A stretch of DNA of 11,695 nucleotides from an uncultured Clostridia bacterium (GTDB lineage: Bacteria; Bacillota; Clostridia; TANB77; CAG-508): NCBI GenBank assembly GCA_947584125.1, contig CANPWI010000037.1, positions 1 through 11,695 on the forward strand, read 5' to 3'. Made by a program: the position numbers and the translations under genes. Every line of letters begins with the position of its first letter. Position 1 is the first letter of the stretch. Below are positions 1-4,630 of the stretch, in pieces. The notes beneath the pieces are model-generated. The model did no database searches and had not been told where the DNA came from. It saw only the letters and a program-made list of their open reading frames with translations.

Positions 1-265
1 AATTAATAAAATCAGATTTTTCAAGTAATCTAATCCAATATTCTGTTTCTGCACACTCTTTCAAAGCAATATGTAATTTTGAAATAAAATCAGGTTTGCT
101 ACTTGCATAATTTGCCTCATTAATATTTGCTCCTATACTTGTAGCACTTCTAATAATTTGTTTTGAAATAATTGTTTCTTTCTTTTCTTTTAATAAAAAC
201 TTTTGCAATTTAATAATTTCAGATGCGAAATTTAAAGATTGTTCTAATAATGGGTTATTTTTCAT
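1..265 (-). CDS. Four-helix-bundle protein, S23 / 23S rRNA intervening-sequence (IVP) family; C-terminus cut by window edge
   Basis: I read this gene directly from the minus strand, from ATG at 265-263. Eighty-eight codons are open to the window edge; the family is usually about 115-125 residues, so roughly the last 30 are missing. Family hallmarks are visible: a helical N-terminus with LNFASEIIKL (residues 11-20), then SATSIGANINEA (40-51), then KPDFISKLHIALKECAETEYW (57-77, ending in the typical ExxEtxYW pattern). A ribosome binding site AGGAG lies at 276-280, about 10 bases before the ATG, and fixes the start. Members are small helical oligomeric proteins. They are known from ORFs inside 23S rRNA intervening sequences of Leptospira and Coxiella, and Avd of diversity-generating retroelements is a relative, but the molecular role of free-standing members is not established. 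It lies downstream of tRNA-Cys in the same direction, separated by an inverted repeat. I see no clear promoter of its own. Family assignment is confident; function is open. Confidence 0.85.
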   Translation of the reverse strand, partial: MKNNPLLEQSLNFASEIIKLQKFLLKEKKETIISKQIIRSATSIGANINEANYASSKPDFISKLHIALKECAETEYWIRLLEKSDFIN

Positions 266-310
266 AGAATAAAAACTCCTTTAAAGATAAAAATCAAAAA
301 ATAGAAATTT

Positions 311-414
311 AATGAATAATGAAGAGTTAATAATGAATAGTGAATAATTCCAAATGTGCTTCTCTATAAGTTAGAGATTATTCATTCTTCATTATTCACT
401 ATTAATTATTAATT
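311..414. repeat. Large imperfect inverted repeat made of tandem heptamers
   Basis: The arms are 311-348 and 377-414, 38 bases each, matching at 32 of 38 positions when one is reverse-complemented. Each arm is itself about 5.4 tandem copies of a 7-base unit, consensus ARTKAAT (for example AATGAAT, AATGAAG, AGTGAAT, AATTAAT). The 28-base spacer holds a small hairpin, TCTCTA at 361-366 pairing with TAGAGA at 372-377. On the minus strand the right arm is followed by T-rich sequence (TTTTTT then TTTTT, about 288-303) and then by the ribosome binding site of the four-helix-bundle gene. In RNA it would form a long A/U-rich stem, possibly an attenuator, a processing site or the end of a mobile element. 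Confidence 0.85.
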
Positions 415-440
415 GCGATGTGAATACATCGCACATTTGG
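350..440. repeat. 10-bp inverted repeat CCAAATGTGC / GCACATTTGG interleaved with the heptamer repeat
   Basis: CCAAATGTGC occurs at 350-359 and its perfect reverse complement at 431-440. The second copy overlaps the encoded CCA end of tRNA-Cys (438-440). Its partner at 350-359 sits in the loop between the heptamer arms, so pairing of these two copies and pairing of the heptamer arms cross each other: they are either mutually exclusive or form a pseudoknot. A separate perfect hairpin lies between tRNA-Cys and the heptamer arms, GCGATGT at 415-421 with ACATCGC at 426-432 and a 4-base loop. It is not followed by a T run, so it is not a classical terminator. It shares bases 431-432 with the GCACATTTGG copy, so those two pairings also compete. 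Confidence 0.75.
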
Positions 441-512
441 AGGCGTTGGGCGGATTCGAACCGCCGAATCAGAGTTTTGCAGACTCGTGCCTTACCACTT
501 GGCTACAACGCC
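438..512 (-). tRNA. tRNA-Cys (GCA), CCA encoded
   Basis: The minus strand gives a full cloverleaf. The 7-bp acceptor stem GGCGTTG / CAACGCC is perfect (512-506 with 448-442). The D arm is of the form AGCCAAGTGGTAAGGC, the anticodon loop is CTGCAAA with anticodon GCA at 480-478, and the T loop carries GGTTCGAATCC. The discriminator base is U (441), as expected for bacterial tRNA-Cys. CCA is encoded at 440-438. It lies 54 bp downstream of tRNA-Gly in the same direction, with no promoter evident between them, so both are probably processed from one transcript. Its 3' CCA is also the end of the repeated motif CCAAATGTGC. Confidence 0.96.
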
Positions 513-566
513 ATTTTTTATTTACATTAATATTATATGATTGTATTTTTATTTTAGAACTTTTTT

Positions 567-640
567 TGGAGCAGGTAACGGGAATCGGACCCGTAACTTA
601 ACCTTGGCAAGGTTATGTTTTACCACTAAACTATACCTGC
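567..640 (-). tRNA. tRNA-Gly (GCC), CCA encoded
   Basis: The minus strand folds as a tRNA. The acceptor stem is GCAGGTA / TACCTGC (640-634 with 577-571), the D arm contains GTTTAGTGGTAAAAC, and the anticodon loop is TTGCCAA with anticodon GCC at 608-606. The T arm is ACGGG-TCCGATT-CCCGT: it has TCC where most tRNAs have TTC in the T loop, a known minor variation. The discriminator is U, usual for Gram-positive tRNA-Gly, and CCA is encoded at 569-567. It is the first gene of a two-tRNA unit with tRNA-Cys, about 18 bases below the predicted start of a strong promoter. Confidence 0.96.
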
Positions 641-664
641 ATATATGTTAATTAAGTATTTACA

Positions 665-693
665 ATAATATCAAATATTATTAAAAATGTCAA
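665..693 (-). promoter_or_regulatory. Sigma-A promoter of the tRNA-Gly / tRNA-Cys unit
   Basis: On the minus strand a perfect -35 box TTGACA (693-688) is followed, after exactly 17 bases, by a -10 box TATTAT (670-665, 5 of 6 to consensus). The predicted start is near 658, about 18 bases upstream of the mature tRNA-Gly 5' end. A perfect palindrome lies 20 bp upstream of the -35 box. Confidence 0.8.
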
Positions 694-700
694 GCAAAAA

Positions 701-761
701 ATGCACATTTTATGGTCAATGGAAATATTTCCATTGACCAATTTTATAAATATGCACATTT
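701..761. repeat. 10-bp direct repeats ATGCACATTT flanking the palindrome
   Basis: Identical copies of ATGCACATTT lie at 701-710 and 752-761, with the 28-bp palindrome between them. The core GCACATTT is the same as in the inverted-repeat pair near tRNA-Cys (352-359 as reverse complement, and 431-438), making four exact copies within about 410 bp. I found no other exact copy while reading the rest of the window. AAATGTGCATTT is itself nearly palindromic. Confidence 0.7.
713..740 (-). terminator. Perfect 28-bp palindrome downstream of the deaminase gene, probable terminator hairpin
   Basis: TGGTCAATGGAAAT at 713-726 is the exact reverse complement of 727-740, giving a stem of about 12 bp with a small AT loop. 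It sits 26 bp after the stop codon of the deaminase gene, where a transcript end is expected. A run of six T on the minus strand follows only after about 11 bases (around 701-696), so it is not a textbook intrinsic terminator. It could instead be an operator-like palindrome upstream of the tRNA promoter. Direct repeats ATGCACATTT at 701-710 and 752-761 flank it. Confidence 0.5.
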
Positions 762-766
762 GCTCT

Positions 767-3259
767 TTATACTACTTTATTGTTTTCATTTGCAATTTCT
801 GGATGTTCTTTTAATATGCTATCTGTTATGCTTTCTAAATTATTAAATGGGATAACATATCCTTCTAATGATTCTGCTTTTTGTTTTAATACATCTACAT
901 TAGAATTTACATATATTTTTGCTTTTCCTTTTCCGTTTTTTGCTTCTTGTACTAAATTTGAAACGGGTGAATTTCCATCAAATGCAACTACTACAGAGTT
1001 TCTTCTTTCAAATATTTCATAGTTGAAGCTTTTGTATATTCCTAGTTCTTCACTTTCAGTTGAAATACATACTCCATTTACATCATTATCTAGTAGAGTG
1101 TTTTTTATTTCTTCTGATACTTTTTTTGGTACTATTGCATTTATTTCAAATTTTTTATTCATTTCTTTTGATATATCTACTATTGCTTTTTCGTATCCTT
1201 GCATTTTGTGGCCTATAACAAAGTATGCTTTTTCACTATTTAATTTTGTTATTAATTCTCTTAATATTTTCTTTCCTTCTTCTGTTAATTTAGTTTCTCT
1301 ACCATCTGAATTAAAACTTCCTCCTGCTATTATTACTGGTAATTTATCTTCTGGTAATTTTACTATTTTTTCTTTAAATACTTCTTTTGATTCTAATTTA
1401 TTTTTATTTAGTAGTTTTATCTCTTTACTATTTTTAATGTTTTCTTCTTCTTGTTCTATAATTGCATCTATAATATCTCTACCATTTAACCATTTTTCAA
1501 ATTCTTTTTGTTTCTTTTCAAAGTATTCATCATTCTTTTTAGTTAATTCTATTTCAGTGTTTCTCATAAACATTAATTGTTCTTCAGATAAATCTAATGC
1601 ATTTTGAAGTGCTATTTGTTCTTCCATACAGTTTGTACCATAAAATCCATGTCCATCTGTACCTTGTACACATTTTACATTATTGTTTAAGTATTGTTTT
1701 ATTGGATGATTTTCTATTTTATTTAAGTTGTTTAATCTTACATTTGATGTTAATTGAAATTCTAATATAATACCTAAATCTCTCATTTCTTTTAATAATT
1801 TTTTTCCATCTTCTGTGTTTAAATCTATTCCATATAATCCATGACCTATTCTACATCTTGGCATTTTTTCACCTTTAGGTACGGCATCTTTTACACATTC
1901 AATAGCTCTTTTTACATTTTCTCTATATGCATCATTTTCTCCTGCGTGTATTCTTACAGTAAATCCATTATCTTCTTTAATTGCGAATTCTACTAGTTCT
2001 TTTATTATTGATTTAAAGTTTCTAATATCATTTATTTCTTCGCCTATAATATCGCTTCCAACAATATATGGACTTTTTGCTGCAGCTTTTATTACCTCTA
2101 CTCCTTCAACTAATTGTGTACTTGTCATTAATGTTCTACTAAGTGAACCTAAAAATCTAAGTTTAACTTTAGTTTCTTTTTCTATTTTTGGTAATATTTC
2201 ATGTAATTCTTTTAGTATTGTTGCACCTTGTAATCCTTTACTAACAATCCATGTTACAGAAATTTCAGCATATTCTATACCTTGTTTTTGATATTCTCTT
2301 GCTACCCATAATAGCTTATCTTGTAATAATGTATTGTTTGCATATTCTTCTTTTTTACTATCTTCTAACATTTGTAGTAATGTTTGTTTTATGTCTTTTT
2401 CTGGTATTTTGTTTACTTTGTCTTCATCTATTTTTATATGTTCTTCTGATATTTTTCCTTTTGAAAATACATATCTATATAGATAAAGTTTTTCAAGGTT
2501 TGTAAATACTGCTTGCCCATCTTTCATTAATACTAAACTATTTCTTATTTTATCAATGTTTTCCTTCATGTTTTCTTCATTATTTAGTATTAAATCGGCA
2601 AAGTTTATATATGTTTCGTCATCTATTTTTCTAATTAATTTTTTTCCAGCTAATTCGCTATGTAAATAATTTTTTTCTATTATTTCTCTTTGTTTCATTA
2701 TGTTTATATATTGATTTTGAGTTAGTTTTAATCCTAATTTTTTTATATAGTATAATGGATATTTTATTTGATGTTTTATTCCTAATGCAATTAAATTATC
2801 TGATGATAAGTTAGCATGAATATGTGTATGTAAGTCAGTTCTAAATTTTATTTTTTTAGGGATATATAATTTGGTTAAAGTTTTTTCTATTGGTAAATCA
2901 TAATTTTTTGTTTGTGACATAAATGTTTTATTCATTGCTGGTAAAATAACTTTTTGGTCTATAGTACCATCTTCGTATATATTTGCTATTTTTATTCCAT
3001 TTAATCTAAATATGTATACAAGTTTATTTTCACCGTTTATATAAGCTTCAATTTTTCCTTTTATTATTTTCATATCATTTTCATCTTTAACAATTTCTAC
3101 ATTGCATATTTTTGCAAGATTTGTTATTAAATTTCCTGTATGATGATTTGGTGTTTCTATTATATAGTCTAATTCATCTTGGGTTTGTTGGTATAAATTT
3201 ATAATTATATCTTTTTCAGTATCTAAATAAAATTTACCAAATAATTCTAACTTTTCCAT
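767..3259 (-). CDS. Large adenosine deaminase superfamily protein with C-terminal SLOG-like domain
   Basis: An 830-residue cytosolic protein with no signal peptide or membrane segment. Residues 1-135 are an N-terminal region I do not recognise. The middle (about 140-590) is an adenosine/AMP deaminase TIM barrel. The metal motif is DLHTHIH (142-148, H144 and H146). Other barrel motifs are IEYAEISVTW (328-337), GSDIIGEE (401-408), RIHAGE (436-441, H438 and catalytic E441), RIGHG (470-474, H473), TSNV (504-507) and GTDGHG (533-538, metal ligand D535). The second Asp of the usual TDDP motif is Gly536. Between the first metal motif and IEYAE there are about 180 residues, against about 80 in classical adenosine deaminase, so an insertion is present. 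Residues 637-810 have an alternating strand/helix pattern: VIIAGGS at 642-648, YFVIGHKMQGYEKA at 679-692, NAIVP at 707-711, and NSVVVAFDGNSPVSNLVQEA at 754-773. This resembles the SLOG (LOG/DprA) nucleotide-binding fold. Likely activity is zinc-dependent deamination of a purine nucleoside, nucleotide or derivative; the substrate is unknown. AAGGAGG five bases before the ATG fixes the start. Deaminase superfamily membership is confident; the SLOG call is moderate. Confidence 0.85.
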   Translation of the reverse strand: MEKLELFGKFYLDTEKDIIINLYQQTQDELDYIIETPNHHTGNLITNLAKICNVEIVKDENDMKIIKGKIEAYINGENKLVYIFRLNGIKIANIYEDGTIDQKVILPAMNKTFMSQTKNYDLPIEKTLTKLYIPKKIKFRTDLHTHIHANLSSDNLIALGIKHQIKYPLYYIKKLGLKLTQNQYINIMKQREIIEKNYLHSELAGKKLIRKIDDETYINFADLILNNEENMKENIDKIRNSLVLMKDGQAVFTNLEKLYLYRYVFSKGKISEEHIKIDEDKVNKIPEKDIKQTLLQMLEDSKKEEYANNTLLQDKLLWVAREYQKQGIEYAEISVTWIVSKGLQGATILKELHEILPKIEKETKVKLRFLGSLSRTLMTSTQLVEGVEVIKAAAKSPYIVGSDIIGEEINDIRNFKSIIKELVEFAIKEDNGFTVRIHAGENDAYRENVKRAIECVKDAVPKGEKMPRCRIGHGLYGIDLNTEDGKKLLKEMRDLGIILEFQLTSNVRLNNLNKIENHPIKQYLNNNVKCVQGTDGHGFYGTNCMEEQIALQNALDLSEEQLMFMRNTEIELTKKNDEYFEKKQKEFEKWLNGRDIIDAIIEQEEENIKNSKEIKLLNKNKLESKEVFKEKIVKLPEDKLPVIIAGGSFNSDGRETKLTEEGKKILRELITKLNSEKAYFVIGHKMQGYEKAIVDISKEMNKKFEINAIVPKKVSEEIKNTLLDNDVNGVCISTESEELGIYKSFNYEIFERRNSVVVAFDGNSPVSNLVQEAKNGKGKAKIYVNSNVDVLKQKAESLEGYVIPFNNLESITDSILKEHPEIANENNKVV

Positions 3260-3291
3260 TATATCCTCCTTATTTACATAATATACTTTTT

Positions 3292-3320
3292 ATTATAACA
3301 TATCTTCTTATATTGCGCAA
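3292..3320 (-). promoter_or_regulatory. Extended -10 promoter of the deaminase gene
   Basis: The minus strand has TGTTATAAT (3300-3292), a consensus extended -10 element. A partial -35, TTGCGC (3320-3315), lies 17 bases upstream of the hexamer. Transcription would start near 3285 and give a leader of about 26 bases ending in a strong ribosome binding site (AAGGAGG, 3265-3271). It lies just beyond the terminator of the M23 gene, so the deaminase gene is a separate unit. Confidence 0.7.
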
Positions 3321-3352
3321 GATAAAAATATAATAAAATTTGCTCTTAGAAT

Positions 3353-3382
3353 AAAAAATTATTCCCTCAGATTTCTGAGGGA
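3353..3382 (-). terminator. Intrinsic terminator of the M23 peptidase gene
   Basis: On the minus strand TCCCTCAG (3382-3375) pairs perfectly with CTGAGGGA (3370-3363) across a four-base loop. A run of six T follows at 3358-3353, after four bases. It starts only 6 bases after the stop codon, the expected position for an intrinsic terminator. Confidence 0.85.
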
Positions 3383-3388
3383 TATTTA

Positions 3389-4372
3389 TTAATATACATA
3401 ATTTTGTGGGTTTTGTCTAACACCATTGACTCTTACTTCAAAGTGTAGGTGGTTTCCTGATGAATCTCCTGTTGAACCTACATAAGAAAGAACTTGACCT
3501 GCTGATACTTTTTGTCCTGCTGCAACTGCAATAGAACTGCAATGTCCGTAATAAGTTTCTACTCCATTTCCATGAGATACAACTACTAAATAGCCATATC
3601 CCCCATTATTCCAACCTGCTTTTGATACTACACCATCTGCTGCAGCTTTAATTGGTGTTCCATAAGGCGCTGCAATGTCTATTCCTCCATGTGTTGTTCC
3701 CCATCTTGAACCATATCTTGATGATATTGTTCCTGATACTGGTTTTATAAAATTTATGCCAATGTTTACAACTTTTGATGATGTATTATTTGTTGCACTT
3801 CCTGCTCTTACTGTATTTGTTTTAGCAACTGTAACTTTTTTTGCTGGTTCAACATATAAATTTGATACAGCATCTTCTACAGTTTTAAATTCTGCAAGTT
3901 CAGTTTCATATTTTTCTATTATATTAACTTTATCTTTATTTGAACTATTCTTTTGCTTTAATTGTTCAACAACTGCTTCTGCATCAGTAAAGTTTTGTAC
4001 ATATAATTTTTCTTCTGTGTCTAATGCAATAGCATAATATTTATAATATGTAACTCCTGTTGATTTTATTTTTTCATATATTTCATCATCATTTGTTACA
4101 ATTCCTTTTTTTAATAAACATAGTTTATATTCTGGTAAATTATCAAGCTGAACAAATGCTACATTTTCTGAGTCCCCTTGCTTGATATAATCATTTACTT
4201 TCTTTTGTAATTTACTTTTATCTTGGCTATATCCAATAAATTCTCCATTTAATGATACACTATATATTGGTTTATATATAAAAACTACTGCTGCTATAAT
4301 TAAAACCATTGCTATAGCTATTAGGGATATAAGCTTTACAGATGATCTTAAGTATACGAATATTTTTTTCAT
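3389..4372 (-). CDS. Membrane-anchored M23 family (LytM-type) metallopeptidase
   Basis: A 327-residue protein with a basic N-terminus (KK at 2-3, R9, K13) and one hydrophobic segment at about 14-33, suggesting a single N-terminal anchor with the rest outside the membrane. A short motif, VSLNGEFIGYSQDKSKL (39-55), resembles the stalk regions of clostridial wall hydrolases. A flexible Thr/Ser/Asn-rich linker (about 176-206) follows. The C-terminal M23 domain (about 207-327) has all the expected residues: HGGID (H228, D232), YGH (H277) and HLHFE (308-312, H308 and H310). Zinc ligands are H228, D232 and H310. Such enzymes cut peptide cross-links of peptidoglycan; sporulation relatives (SpoIIQ, SpoIVFA-like) can be non-catalytic, but this one keeps the active site. 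The start is supported by AAGGAG six bases upstream. It lies downstream of rpoC but has its own candidate promoter and terminator. The exact subfamily and cellular process cannot be told from the sequence. Confidence 0.92.
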   Translation of the reverse strand: MKKIFVYLRSSVKLISLIAIAMVLIIAAVVFIYKPIYSVSLNGEFIGYSQDKSKLQKKVNDYIKQGDSENVAFVQLDNLPEYKLCLLKKGIVTNDDEIYEKIKSTGVTYYKYYAIALDTEEKLYVQNFTDAEAVVEQLKQKNSSNKDKVNIIEKYETELAEFKTVEDAVSNLYVEPAKKVTVAKTNTVRAGSATNNTSSKVVNIGINFIKPVSGTISSRYGSRWGTTHGGIDIAAPYGTPIKAAADGVVSKAGWNNGGYGYLVVVSHGNGVETYYGHCSSIAVAAGQKVSAGQVLSYVGSTGDSSGNHLHFEVRVNGVRQNPQNYVY

Positions 4373-4399
4373 TTTATACTCCTTTTATTTTATGAATAA

Positions 4400-4428
4400 A
4401 TTTTATATTAACTTTTTATTTTTAACAA
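4400..4428 (-). promoter_or_regulatory. Candidate promoter of the M23 peptidase gene
   Basis: On the minus strand TTGTTA (4428-4423, 4 of 6 to the -35 consensus) is followed after 17 bases by TAAAAT (4405-4400, 5 of 6 to the -10 consensus). The surrounding spacer is very AT-rich, so chance matches are likely. The strong rpoC terminator upstream makes an independent promoter in this interval necessary or at least likely. I see nothing else distinct in the rest of the spacer (4429-4579). Confidence 0.4.
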
Positions 4429-4579
4429 TTAGTACATTACCTCATTTTTATTAATTATCTTAGTTTATATGTGTTTTACTCATTTTTTCTTTGTTTTTCT
4501 CTTTTTATTGTGTTATATTTAAAAATCCTTTGTAATACTCTTTTCCCTAGTATTTTTAAATTTTTATTTTGATAAATTC

Positions 4580-4613
4580 GAAAAAGAGTATGCTTTTTTA
4601 CATACCCTTTTTC
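4580..4613 (-). terminator. Intrinsic terminator of rpoC (rpoBC operon end)
   Basis: A 13-bp stem pairs 4613-4601 with 4592-4580 on the minus strand (core GGGTATG with CATACTC, one G-T wobble), closing an 8-base loop. The A tract on one side and T tract on the other are within the stem, so the T run is TTTTT at 4585-4581. It starts about 17 bases after the rpoC stop codon. The A/T symmetry means it could also act on the plus strand. Confidence 0.88.
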
Positions 4614-4630
4614 TTTTGTTTACTTTATTT

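Noticed and set aside
311..414. CRISPR array
   Set aside because: The repeat units are 7 bases, contiguous, without spacers, and inverted between the two arms.
415..432. Hairpin GCGATGT/ACATCGC as a terminator of the tRNA unit
   Set aside because: It is stable but followed by AATTAATAATT instead of a T run, and it lies within a larger repeat structure.
413..601. Plus-strand open frame of 62 codons
   Set aside because: It runs antisense through both tRNA genes; its start lies in the repeat region and no ribosome binding site is present.
780..2505. Plus-strand open frames antisense to the deaminase gene
   Set aside because: They are rich in Phe, Ser, Leu and Ile, as expected for the complement of an AT-rich gene, show no family motifs and lack ribosome binding sites.
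767..3259. RADAR defence system (RdrB)
   Set aside because: The length and deaminase barrel fit loosely, but no RdrA-type ATPase gene is adjacent and the C-terminus looks SLOG-like; neighbours are a wall peptidase and tRNAs.
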